Source: Dorea sp.
GTDB taxonomy: Bacteria; Bacillota_A; Clostridia; Lachnospirales; Lachnospiraceae
Direction of reading: 5' to 3'
Assembly: GCA_016295505.1 (NCBI GenBank)
Contig: JAEDLC010000016.1
Span: forward strand, 1-25,244
Length of the DNA stretch: 25,244 bases
A program made the translations under genes and the position numbers. The first letter of the stretch is position 1. Every line of letters starts with the position of its first letter. Positions 1-5,777 of this stretch are shown one piece after another. The notes beneath the pieces are model-generated. The model was not told the origin of the DNA, ran no database searches, and saw only the letters and a program-made list of their open reading frames with translations.

Positions 1-67
1 TAAATTTTTTCTCTGCCACCTGCTGTACCGCTCTTGGGCTGATTTCTGTTACTCCAATATTCATCAT
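1..67 (-). CDS. 5' end of an unidentified protein, cut by the window edge
   Basis: Only the first 22 codons are in the window. The reading starts at two tandem ATG codons (67 and 64) placed just after a clear AGGAGGA ribosome site at 71-77. The visible N-terminus reads MMNIGVTEISPRAVQQ and continues to the edge. This is too short to assign a family. It is separated from the upstream LysR gene by that gene's terminator, so it probably has its own promoter in the AT-rich stretch 80-180. The LysR protein next door could regulate it, but this is inferred from position alone. Confidence 0.55.
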   Translation of the reverse strand, partial: MMNIGVTEISPRAVQQVAEKKF

Positions 68-181
68 TTTTCCTCCTGATCTTACAATATATTTGTTTAT
101 ATTTTATCATAGTTTCTTTCTTTTTCTTTATCAGTATTATCTATAAACATATTCAAATATACTATAATTATAAATAAACAC

Positions 182-238
182 AAAAAACGGCTCTGAAAAT
201 TTTTCTTTTTTTGTAGAAAAAGTAAAATTTTCAGAGCC
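182..238 (-). terminator. Rho-independent terminator of the LysR gene
   Basis: A 15-base inverted repeat (GGCTCTGAAAATTTT at 189-203 against its complement at 224-238) is followed on the minus strand by a run of six T (182-187). It lies about 30 bases after the LysR stop codon. Stem length and the T run make it a convincing terminator. Confidence 0.85.
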
Positions 239-266
239 TTATCAACACTTTGTTACCATCTGTCAA

Positions 267-1175
267 TTATCTGGTGATAGATCCTGTATTAATTCTGTCC
301 ATCCAGCTTTTTACATGTTTCTGAAAGATGTCAACACCATTTCCTATAGCTTCATTTTTTCTTGTCACCATACAGATCTTCCATTCATAGATGCCGTCTG
401 AAAACGGAATCAGCACCAGATCATCATGTCCCATATCATCCGACACAAAATCCACCGTAACAGAGATCCCTTTATTTTCTCTGACCATCTTGTGGCACAG
501 ACTGAATCCGCTTGCCTCAAACATGATATTCGGTTCAAATCCGGCTTCGCGGCATTTATCAACGATCAGATGATGAATCTTGAATTCCCGGCTTTCTATA
601 TATAATGGTTCATCTTTCAGATCCTGTATGGTAACAGAGCTTCTGCTACTGAGGGGATGTTTTTTATTGACCAGAAGCTTGACCGGAAACGATTCCAGTT
701 CCAGCACTTCATACAGCTCTTCATCACACGGAGCCAGGGTAAACATCACATTTCCTTCTCCTGTCTGAAACCAGCGCTCGATCTGCAGATCCGGACATTC
801 TCTGTAATGAAGCTCGATCTCCGGGTATTTACTTTTGAAATCCAGCAGGCATTCCGGCGTGACAAGACGAAGAATGCCAAAAGCAGAGAGCAGATCAACC
901 ACACCATGCTCCTGCTGTCTGATTCGCAGAATATCATTTCTCATGTTATGATATTCCTCAAGTTCGGTTTTCGCATATTCCAGAAAACGCTTTCCACATT
1001 CCGATAGTTCCATTCCGCTTCCGGTTCTCAGAAACAGCGTACAGTCGCATTCGCTTTCCATATTCTTTATCACTCTGCTGATTCCCTGCGGAGTCATATA
1101 AAGAAGTTTTGATGCTTTTGTAAGATGGCGTGTCTCGGCTACTACTATAAATACTTTCAAATCCCGGATATTCAT
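267..1175 (-). CDS. LysR-family transcriptional regulator
   Basis: 302 residues, the usual length for a LysR-type regulator. The N-terminus (MNIRDLKVFIVVAETRHLTK) opens a winged helix-turn-helix over residues 1-60, with the family pattern of alanine-rich helix, recognition helix (TPQGISRVIKNME) and wing. The rest is the effector-binding domain of the periplasmic-binding-protein fold, which senses a small ligand in this family. The ligand cannot be told from sequence. The ATG at 1175 is preceded by GAGGTGATG. The gene stands alone with its own terminator downstream and hsp20 diverging upstream. The cut gene at 1-67 is transcribed in the same direction, so the common divergent regulator-target layout is not seen on that side. 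The family call is firm; the target is unknown. Confidence 0.9.
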   Translation of the reverse strand: MNIRDLKVFIVVAETRHLTKASKLLYMTPQGISRVIKNMESECDCTLFLRTGSGMELSECGKRFLEYAKTELEEYHNMRNDILRIRQQEHGVVDLLSAFGILRLVTPECLLDFKSKYPEIELHYRECPDLQIERWFQTGEGNVMFTLAPCDEELYEVLELESFPVKLLVNKKHPLSSRSSVTIQDLKDEPLYIESREFKIHHLIVDKCREAGFEPNIMFEASGFSLCHKMVRENKGISVTVDFVSDDMGHDDLVLIPFSDGIYEWKICMVTRKNEAIGNGVDIFQKHVKSWMDRINTGSITR

Positions 1176-1246
1176 AATTACTTCATCACCTCTTCCATAT
1201 TATATCATATTTTTCTTCTTTGTTTGTCTCTGTTTTTTTAACAAAA

Positions 1247-1273
1247 TTAGCACTCACCTATTGACAGTGCTAA
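1247..1273 (+). promoter_or_regulatory. CIRCE operator (HrcA binding site)
   Basis: TTAGCACTC at 1247-1255, nine spacer bases, then CAGTGCTAA at 1265-1273. The consensus is TTAGCACTC-N9-GAGTGCTAA, so only one base differs. CIRCE is the operator of the heat-shock repressor HrcA in Firmicutes. Its right half overlaps the -35 hexamer of the hsp20 promoter, which fits repression by occlusion. Confidence 0.9.
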
Positions 1274-1291
1274 CAATATATGTTATATAAT
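1261..1291 (+). promoter_or_regulatory. hsp20 sigma-A promoter
   Basis: A perfect TTGACA -35 box lies at 1261-1266. The -10 box is either TATATA at 1284-1289 (17-base spacer) or TATAAT at 1286-1291 (19-base spacer). It overlaps the CIRCE element and lies about 60 bases upstream of the hsp20 start. Confidence 0.75.
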
Positions 1292-1348
1292 AACTATAGC
1301 AAATAAAACAACTAAAACATTCAGATACATTTTAAGGAGGAATGACTT

Positions 1349-1774
1349 ATGTTACTTACAAACAGAGGATTTAATAATTTATTTGATGAGATGTTCGATG
1401 ACCCATTCTTCACCCGTCGGTATGACAACACATCCGTTCAGGTAATGAAAACCGATATCCATGAAAAAGACGGCAATTACATCATCGAGATGGAACTTCC
1501 GGGATATGCAAAAGAAGAGATCAAAGCGGATCTCAAAGATGGATATCTTACCATTACAGCTCACAAGAATGAGACCAAGGAAGAAAAAGAAGCCAGAGGC
1601 AAATGCATCCACAAAGAACGCTACACCGGAACCTGCAACCGCAGCTTCTATGTAGGAGAAGAACTGTCTCAGGAGGATATCAAGGCAGCATTTAAAGACG
1701 GTGTCCTGTGCCTGCAGTTCCCGAAAGAGATCAAAAAGCCGGAAGATCAGCCTAAGATGATCACCATTGAATAA
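1349..1774 (+). CDS. Hsp20-family small heat-shock protein
   Basis: 141 residues, standard for bacterial small heat-shock proteins. These are ATP-independent holdase chaperones that form cytoplasmic oligomers and keep unfolding proteins soluble. The alpha-crystallin domain spans about residues 30-130: the opening VQVMKTDIHEKDGNYIIEME, the conserved ELPG, and GVLCLQFPK near the end. The C-terminal tail carries the I-x-I type motif ITI used for oligomer assembly. The start has AAGGAGG at 1334-1340, 8 bases upstream. It is a single-gene unit with a CIRCE-controlled promoter before it and a strong terminator after it, so it is predicted to be repressed by HrcA and induced by heat. Confidence 0.95.
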   Translation: MLLTNRGFNNLFDEMFDDPFFTRRYDNTSVQVMKTDIHEKDGNYIIEMELPGYAKEEIKADLKDGYLTITAHKNETKEEKEARGKCIHKERYTGTCNRSFYVGEELSQEDIKAAFKDGVLCLQFPKEIKKPEDQPKMITIE

Positions 1775-1827
1775 TAGCAGGGATAACTCTTCAAAGTTAT
1801 CCTCTGCACCAGACTCTCTTTAGGAAA

Positions 1828-1876
1828 GGGGACGCAACCATCTGATTTTGAGATGGTTTGCGGCACCCTTTTTTTT
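1828..1876 (+). terminator. Rho-independent terminator of hsp20
   Basis: A GC-containing hairpin pairs GGG-x-CGCAACCATCT (from 1828) with AGATGGTTTGCG-x-CCC (to 1867), with one bulge, followed by a run of about nine T (1868-1876). A smaller perfect hairpin without T tract sits before it (GGATAACT 1781-1788 with AGTTATCC 1795-1802). Confidence 0.85.
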
Positions 1877-1880
1877 GGAA

Positions 1881-1998
1881 AAAGATTCAGCGTTCCCTCC
1901 GGTGCATCAGCCAACCGGGCCTTCAGCTGCTTCTGAGTTTCCTGCAGTTCATCAATTTCCCTGACTAAATATTCTTTAAATTGATTGTGTTCAAGCAT
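1881..1998 (-). pseudogene. 5' remnant of a nuclease-like gene (truncated copy of 2510-3304)
   Basis: From the ATG at 1998 (good GGAGG site upstream) the reading matches the intact paralog almost residue for residue over about 40 positions: MLEHNQFKEYLVREIDELQE, then TQKQLKARLADAPEGTLNL. The open frame continues to 1747, but the tail is unrelated and runs through the hsp20 terminator and the end of hsp20 on the other strand. The central region and the whole catalytic C-terminal domain are missing. The leader array upstream of it (2021-2228) is intact. I read this as a module copy whose body was deleted, or a partial duplication. The remaining peptide is unlikely to be functional. Confidence 0.75.
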
Positions 1999-2020
1999 AT
2001 ATATCAACCTCCGTATATTT

Positions 2021-2228
2021 GATGGTATTTTTTCCGGGGCTTTTCATGTATAGATTCGTTATTGGATTTCTTGATGGTATTTTTCTTTTTGAATTTCATG
2101 CATAGACTTGATATTGGATTTCTTGATGGTATTTTTCTTCGATTTTTTCATGTATAAATTTGGCTTTTGATTTTGTGATGGATTTCTCTTCAAAATTTTG
2201 CATGTATGGATTACGTTTTGAAATATAA
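2021..2228 (-). repeat. Tandem array of four 52-base units, copy 1
   Basis: Units begin at 2021, 2073, 2125 and 2177, each exactly 52 bases. On the plus strand each starts GATGG(T)ATTT and carries a TTTCATGTATA-like core in the middle; a partial fifth unit begins at 2229. On the transcribed (minus) strand each unit contains ATACATGAAA or a close variant, which places an ATG in every unit. Because 52 is not a multiple of three, the ATGs fall in rotating frames. The array ends about 22 bases before the start codon of the truncated gene. Confidence 0.85.
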
Positions 2229-2509
2229 GATGGTAGTCACCAGACACCTTATCTGTTGCCCGCCAGCGGCTTTTGCTATAGCCAGCCAAAAAAGCACGGA
2301 AGGAATCCTCAATTTTATTTTTCTGATTTTAAACCACATCCAAAATATATACCTGCGAATTGGATACATGGTCATCCACCATGCAAATATATAATTCCAT
2401 TTTCTTTTCTGGCAATCAATCTTTTTTCCGTTACGAATCAGAAACCGGGCCCTTTTCACAATACTTCTCTTCCATCAGTTTTTTTCATATACCCTATTTT
2501 TATTTCATA
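2229..2509. other. Gap between array copy 1 and the nuclease-like gene
   Basis: About 280 AT-rich bases. Next to the array, the minus strand encodes SGDYHLIFQ, which matches the leader peptide of the second module (SGNYHLIFQ). Copy 1 has one A fewer in the following A run, so this part is out of frame with the rest of the leader. The remainder has open frames on both strands but no recognisable protein and no convincing terminator for the gene beginning its stop at 2512. A short hairpin lies at 2367-2383 (CATGGT/ACCATG). Confidence 0.5.
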
Positions 2510-3304
2510 TTATATCAGAAATTTTACAATTATCTTTTCCACTGTTTTTGTATTCAACGGAGTCTTACTTGTTTCCATAGAGAACAGAAACCTATCTCCG
2601 TAGTGATATCCATTTTCCATATAATAATTGATCTTCTCACTTGCTTTTTGGGAATATTCCGGACTATCCATCATGCCAAAATGTTCATACACGTATGCCT
2701 TTCGGGTTCTGACATTCAACAGCAGGAAGTCCGGATATACAATCCTACCGTCCTGCATCCATACTTTCGGCTCATAGACATAAGGAATCTGATTTCGGTA
2801 AAATAAGTCTGCAAGAATCTTTTCCGACTTAGACCTCACCGGCTCACCCCTCTCAGAAAAAATCTTTTGCAAAATCGGATAAGGATTTTCTCTGCCCGGA
2901 TTCTTCTCATACCATTCTCTGACATATGCTTCTTCTGCCGGAATACATGGTGAAACTAATGCCTGCCTCGCCGCAGGCATTGCCTGATACATGTCATCAA
3001 TCGACACGTGATATTCATCCAGCATGCGTTTGCCATATTTTAATCTTGCCTCTACGATAGACAATACTTTACTGTCATATGCTTTCTGTGCAAGTGCTGC
3101 CGCCAGATCTTTCTTCTTTTTGGAAAGATACTGCCTCTTCCTGCCTTCCCTATAAATGTAATATTGCACATTTTGATTCTTTTGCAAAAGATTCAGCGTT
3201 CCCTCCGGTGCACCGGTCAACCGGGCCTTCAACTGCTTCTGGGTTTCCTGCAGTTCATCAATTTCCCTGACTAAATTTTCCTTAAATTGATTGTGTTCAA
3301 GCAT
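2510..3304 (-). CDS. Protein with a predicted PD-(D/E)XK nuclease domain
   Basis: 264 residues from the ATG at 3304, which has GGAGG 8 bases upstream; an in-frame ATG at 3364 would add 20 residues read from the repeat array and is less likely. Residues 1-35 look like a coiled coil (EIDELQETQKQLKARL) and 50-70 are basic. Residues about 150-264 show the nuclease pattern: S160-E161 in VRSKSEKILADLFYR, then Y190-P-D192-F, then Y206-E207-H-F-G210-M, followed by a helix with K220 and a G-Y segment. This resembles the restriction-like domain attached to some UvrD-type helicases, where the third motif is also E-H-x-G rather than E-x-K. No helicase is attached here. Substrate and biological role are unknown. 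A truncated second copy lies at 1881-1998. The upstream repeat array and two small ORFs suggest translational control. Confidence 0.75.
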   Translation of the reverse strand: MLEHNQFKENLVREIDELQETQKQLKARLTGAPEGTLNLLQKNQNVQYYIYREGRKRQYLSKKKKDLAAALAQKAYDSKVLSIVEARLKYGKRMLDEYHVSIDDMYQAMPAARQALVSPCIPAEEAYVREWYEKNPGRENPYPILQKIFSERGEPVRSKSEKILADLFYRNQIPYVYEPKVWMQDGRIVYPDFLLLNVRTRKAYVYEHFGMMDSPEYSQKASEKINYYMENGYHYGDRFLFSMETSKTPLNTKTVEKIIVKFLI

Positions 3305-3308
3305 ATAT

Positions 3309-3404
3309 TCAACCTCCGTAAATTTGATGGTATTTTTTCTGGGGCTTTTCATGTATAGATTCATTATTAGATTTCTTGATGGTATTTTTCTTTTTGAGTT
3401 TCAT
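3309..3404 (-). CDS. Second leader ORF (31 residues) ending at the nuclease gene start
   Basis: The ATG at 3404 overlaps the stop of the preceding leader ORF (ATGA). The reading is basic (MKLKKKNTIKKSNNES, ending KYHQIYGG) and stops with TGA at 3309-3311. Its last codons are the ribosome site of the nuclease-like gene (GGAGGT), and only 4 bases separate its stop from that gene's ATG. The equivalent ORF in array copy 1 is also open, with 2 of 31 residues changed. The sequence is low in complexity and made of the 52-base repeat, so it may act through being translated rather than through its product. That it is expressed is inference. Confidence 0.45.
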   Translation of the reverse strand: MKLKKKNTIKKSNNESIHEKPQKKYHQIYGG

Positions 3405-3534
3405 GCATAGACTTGATATTGGATTTCTTGATGGTATTTTTCTTCGATTTTTTCATGTATAAATTTGACATTTGTTTTTGTGATGGATTTCTCTTCAAAA
3501 TTTTGCATGTATAGAATACGTTTTTGAAATATTA
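3326..3534 (-). repeat. Tandem array of four units (52, 52, 52, 53 bases), copy 2
   Basis: Units begin at 3326, 3378, 3430 and 3482. The last has one extra base in an A run (T run on the plus strand), which changes the frame relative to copy 1 and joins the upstream start codon to the array in one frame. Like copy 1, every unit carries an ATACATG/GCATGAA core on the transcribed strand. No strong hairpin is seen within a unit, and the units have no spacer diversity of the CRISPR kind. Confidence 0.85.
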
Positions 3535-3580
3535 GATGGTAGTTGCCGGATGACCTGTCGGGAAATGGTATTTTCATCAT
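3401..3580 (-). CDS. First leader ORF (59 residues) over the repeat array
   Basis: The tandem ATGs at 3580 and 3577 have a good AGGAGA site (3587-3592), 6 bases upstream. The reading begins MMKIPFPDRSSGNYHLIFQK and passes through two array units. The repeated peptide pattern is IHEK-x-xEKYHQEIQ, later seen again as IHEKPQKKYHQ in the next ORF. It ends TATGCATGA, where ATGA starts the next ORF. No known family is recognised. The good ribosome site and the ATGA link argue that it is translated. It may be a leader peptide for the nuclease-like gene. Confidence 0.5.
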   Translation of the reverse strand: MMKIPFPDRSSGNYHLIFQKRILYMQNFEEKSITKTNVKFIHEKIEEKYHQEIQYQVYA

Positions 3581-3626
3581 AATGCTTCTCCTGCTTTTTT
3601 ACAAGCTGATCTTATCGAGAGCAGCA

Positions 3627-3654
3627 TAAAAATGTGCCCGGATGATACCGGGCA
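3627..3654 (-). terminator. Terminator of the DUF3169 gene
   Basis: A compact hairpin TGCCCGG/CCGGGCA (3635-3641 with 3648-3654, six-base loop) is followed on the minus strand by CATTTTTATG. It lies about 50 bases after the DUF3169 stop and separates that gene from the leader-nuclease module. Confidence 0.7.
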
Positions 3655-3704
3655 ACACAAAGATTAATATTACTGTTCCAATTGTAAAGATATGTTTGCT
3701 TCTT

Positions 3705-4493
3705 CTACAGATCCAGCCTGCACTTCTGAAGTCGTACTGTATAGATCCCGTAGGTAACCGTCATAAGTCCATAGCATATTCCAAGAAGTATGACTGCAAT
3801 CAGCCCGGTCTGCCAGATCAGATGTCCGATCATTGCTATCACTATAGCTAACATCAGCATTGTTTTCATCAACATAAACGTCTTATAGCTTGCCATATAG
3901 ATCACTTTGCGTTCTGCCTCATCACAGCTTGCGAGGAAATCTCTCTGGAAATGAATATCTGAAGCCTCCCCTCTCTTCATCGGATCCTTTTGTTTGATCT
4001 GCTTTACCATAGCCACCTGGTACATTCCACAGATGGCAGTGCATACAATCAGCAGCACTGCACAGTACAGCATCCTGCCGGCAGCTCCTTTGCTGTCCAG
4101 TTGAAAAGAAAATGCCAGAAATATCATCCCCAGACACATACCGATATTGCTAACCATCACTCCAACGGTTCCCCAGAAATCAAACTTTTTATCCATACGA
4201 TCCTGCAGTTCATCGTCTTCCTGCCCTTCCATGGAGCGGATAATCATTCCACTCTTCCAATAGCAGAGTATACACAATATCAGGACGATCAAAGTCAGAA
4301 CAACCATAATGATCAATACATGCTTCGTGATCCATCCAGATAATGCTCCCATCATTCCCGCAACGCCATCTTCATAATAGATGGACACATATCCTCCGAC
4401 ACCTCCGATCACACCTCCCAGGGCCATAAACAACAGCATCTTAATATAAGAATTCATTTTCTTTGATTTTTCTTTTTTCACTTCTCTACTCAT
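3705..4493 (-). CDS. DUF3169-family integral membrane protein
   Basis: 262 residues from the ATG at 4493; that ATG overlaps the stop of the XRE gene (ATGAGTAG) and has GAGGAG 7 bases upstream, so it is preferred to the ATG at 4508. A charged lysine-rich N-terminus is followed by about six hydrophobic segments: near 17-40, 58-80, 110-130, 143-163, and two close together near 210-255. A cytoplasmic loop between TM2 and TM3 is acidic (MEGQEDDELQDRMD). The architecture matches DUF3169 proteins of Firmicutes, which are typically encoded directly after a small XRE regulator as here. Function is unknown; the pairing suggests a membrane stress or peptide-response role, but that is only inference. Confidence 0.8.
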   Translation of the reverse strand: MSREVKKEKSKKMNSYIKMLLFMALGGVIGGVGGYVSIYYEDGVAGMMGALSGWITKHVLIIMVVLTLIVLILCILCYWKSGMIIRSMEGQEDDELQDRMDKKFDFWGTVGVMVSNIGMCLGMIFLAFSFQLDSKGAAGRMLYCAVLLIVCTAICGMYQVAMVKQIKQKDPMKRGEASDIHFQRDFLASCDEAERKVIYMASYKTFMLMKTMLMLAIVIAMIGHLIWQTGLIAVILLGICYGLMTVTYGIYTVRLQKCRLDL

Positions 4494-4707
4494 CTTTATT
4501 CTCCTCATCTTCTACATATATGAATATCTCTTCTACCGGTACCTGAAATATCTTTGCGAGCTTTAATGCCAGCGTTACTGAAGGTGAATAATCTCCTCTC
4601 TCAATCTGACTGATCGTCTGCCTTGATACTCCTGCCATCTTTCCAAGAGTCGTCTGATTCACATTAATTCTGGCCCGGTGTTCTTTCAGGCGATTCTCCA
4701 ATCCCAT
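4486..4707 (-). CDS. XRE-family HTH transcriptional regulator
   Basis: 73 residues: a single Cro/CI-type helix-turn-helix (residues about 5-60) with the classic core TLGKMAGVSRQTISQIERGD followed by SPSVTLALKLAKIFQVPVEE and an acidic tail. Small stand-alone regulators of this type are common in Firmicutes and usually control the adjacent membrane protein. Start at 4707 with AGGAGG at 4715-4720. Its stop overlaps the DUF3169 start, so the two are translationally coupled. The promoter region holds several copies of a TTGACAAC/GTTGTCAA motif, one a perfect palindrome, so autoregulation is likely. Confidence 0.9.
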   Translation of the reverse strand: MGLENRLKEHRARINVNQTTLGKMAGVSRQTISQIERGDYSPSVTLALKLAKIFQVPVEEIFIYVEDEENKDE

Positions 4708-4727
4708 TCGTCTACCTCCTCACGCAA

Positions 4728-4745
4728 TGTCAAATTGACAACTTT
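4728..4745. promoter_or_regulatory. Downstream operator-like half sites
   Basis: TGTCAAATTGACA (4728-4740) followed by ACTTT gives a further copy of the TTGACAACTTT motif between the ribosome site and the promoter of the XRE gene. It resembles the two larger palindromes upstream and may be a third regulator site. Confidence 0.4.
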
Positions 4746-4755
4746 ATTTTTCATT

Positions 4756-4775
4756 ATGACAACTTTTCTTGTCAT
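4756..4775. promoter_or_regulatory. Imperfect operator palindrome
   Basis: ATGACAACTTTTCTTGTCAT, with ATGACAA/TTGTCAT arms, lies just downstream of the -10 box of the XRE gene promoter. It is related to the perfect palindrome at 4789-4808. Confidence 0.55.
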
Positions 4776-4779
4776 ATGT

Positions 4780-4808
4780 ATCATAGCATTGACAACTATA
4801 GTTGTCAA
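4780..4808 (-). promoter_or_regulatory. XRE gene promoter with perfect operator palindrome
   Basis: On the minus strand TTGACA (4803-4808), a 17-base spacer and TATGAT (4780-4785) form a near-consensus sigma-A promoter. The -35 box and spacer are covered by a perfect 20-base palindrome, TTGACAACTATAGTTGTCAA (4789-4808). A dimeric XRE repressor bound there would block RNA polymerase. Confidence 0.75.
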
Positions 4809-5704
4809 CAAGAAATTCCCATATTATACAAAAAAGGAACAACTCTTTTCCTAACGTATAGAAATGAGTTATTCCTCTGTTTTTTTCTTCTTTTTTTCTG
4901 ATATTCTATCTCATACCACTGCAGAAAATCTCCAAATATTTTTCCTTCTGCAATGGCACGGATCTGTGCAGCTTCCTCCAGCGTCTTATAGCCGCCAAGA
5001 TTATAGCATTTCTTTTTAAACATAATCTGTGCGATCCATTTATTACGTTTTTTGTTATAGTACACCCCCCGCACTCCGCTTGTGTTGGTCTTATACATAG
5101 TATCTGTCTGAAGCTTTTCCACACAAGTCCCGTCCACATAATGCATGTGATTCGCAGGATTCCGTTGGTAGCCGCAGCTGGTTGTCCATCCGCTCTGCAG
5201 ATTGGACTGACGTACATCCACAGTATTTCCACAATCACACTGACAGTGCCAGACATGAAATCCCTTTTCTTTTTCTACGTATGAAAGAACGGTAAGCATT
5301 CCAAAGCGTTTTCCCACCCAGTCTTTTAAGGGCGGTCTTTTCCCACAGCCGCAGCTTCTCACTCCGCCTGTAATCAGTCTCCGCTTTGTTGTCTCTATTT
5401 CTTTCCTACACTCACATTGACAGAGCCAGAGGGGATTTCCATCTTTTGCCTTATTGCCGGATCGGCCTTTGACATGCAGTTTCCCAAAATGATATCCCGT
5501 TAAATCTTTGACCCCATCGTAGGCAGATGGTTCACAGCCACAGCTGAAGATTACGCCCGGCTTTAACCGGCGGCTTTCCACCAGAATTTCATTTCCGCAT
5601 TCACAGCGACAGCGCCATACTACCGCATTCCGCACACATTGTTGTGTCGGCTCCAGAACCGTTAACTTTCCGAATCGTTTTCCCGTCAGGTCGTTCCCTC
5701 TCAT
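4805..5704 (-). CDS. Zinc-repeat protein with C-terminal AP2 domain
   Basis: 299 residues as an open frame. Three copies of a module (residues 5-57, 66-120, 127-179) each open with a DLTG-x-x-FGKL-like motif, then C-x-C-x-C (CRCECG at 32, CQCECR at 95, CQCDCG at 154) and close with SCGC; the third has SCGY, so one cysteine is lost. Residues about 207-262 form an AP2-type DNA-binding domain (SGVRGVYYNKKRNKWIAQI, then the Y-N-L-G-x-Y turn and EEAA helix). Such proteins occur in Clostridia and phages and probably bind DNA; the exact role is unknown. Start at 5704 with GGAGA upstream. The last 28 residues are suspect: the frame runs through the terminator at 4824-4881, and a frame change in the A-rich tract before it would stop the protein at 4869-4871. 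Confidence 0.75.
   Translation of the reverse strand: MRGNDLTGKRFGKLTVLEPTQQCVRNAVVWRCRCECGNEILVESRRLKPGVIFSCGCEPSAYDGVKDLTGYHFGKLHVKGRSGNKAKDGNPLWLCQCECRKEIETTKRRLITGGVRSCGCGKRPPLKDWVGKRFGMLTVLSYVEKEKGFHVWHCQCDCGNTVDVRQSNLQSGWTTSCGYQRNPANHMHYVDGTCVEKLQTDTMYKTNTSGVRGVYYNKKRNKWIAQIMFKKKCYNLGGYKTLEEAAQIRAIAEGKIFGDFLQWYEIEYQKKRRKKQRNNSFLYVRKRVVPFLYNMGISC
4828..4880 (-). terminator. Terminator lying inside the 3' end of the AP2 frame
   Basis: On the minus strand AGGAATAACTC pairs with GAGTTGTTCCT across a roughly 20-base loop and is followed by TTTTTT. The stem matches a Rho-independent terminator, yet the annotated AP2 frame reads through it. A TAA in another frame sits in the first arm (4869-4871). 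Confidence 0.65.
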
Positions 5705-5777
5705 TTCTCAATCTCCATGTATATTGAGTTGTCAGCCATAAAATATTTAAGAAACTTTTCTACCGCCATCCCGGTTT

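Larger units (their letters stand above)
1881..2237. repeat. Long direct repeat, copy 1
   Basis: This 357-base stretch is repeated at 3187-3543 in the same orientation with only scattered base differences (I judge about 90% identity by eye). It includes the first 40 codons of the nuclease-like gene, its ribosome site, and the complete 52-base tandem array. The two copies are offset by about 1306 bases. Confidence 0.9.
3187..3543. repeat. Long direct repeat, copy 2
   Basis: Same orientation as 1881-2237. It covers the first codons of the intact nuclease-like gene, its ribosome site, and its tandem array. Together the two copies bracket most of that gene, so recombination between them would delete about 1.3 kb and leave one leader and a headless or tailless gene. 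Confidence 0.9.

Noticed and set aside
2021..2228. Tandem units considered as a CRISPR array
   Set aside because: The units are contiguous 52-base repeats with gradual variation, without separate repeats and unique spacers, and they contain translated sequence; no cas gene is nearby.
2367..2383. Small hairpin CATGGT/ACCATG as a terminator
   Set aside because: Short stem, no T run on either strand.
2211..2459. 82-residue minus-strand frame as a gene
   Set aside because: It runs into the array from an unconserved AT-rich gap, has no good ribosome site and resembles nothing; the conserved SGDYHLIFQ reading is in another frame.
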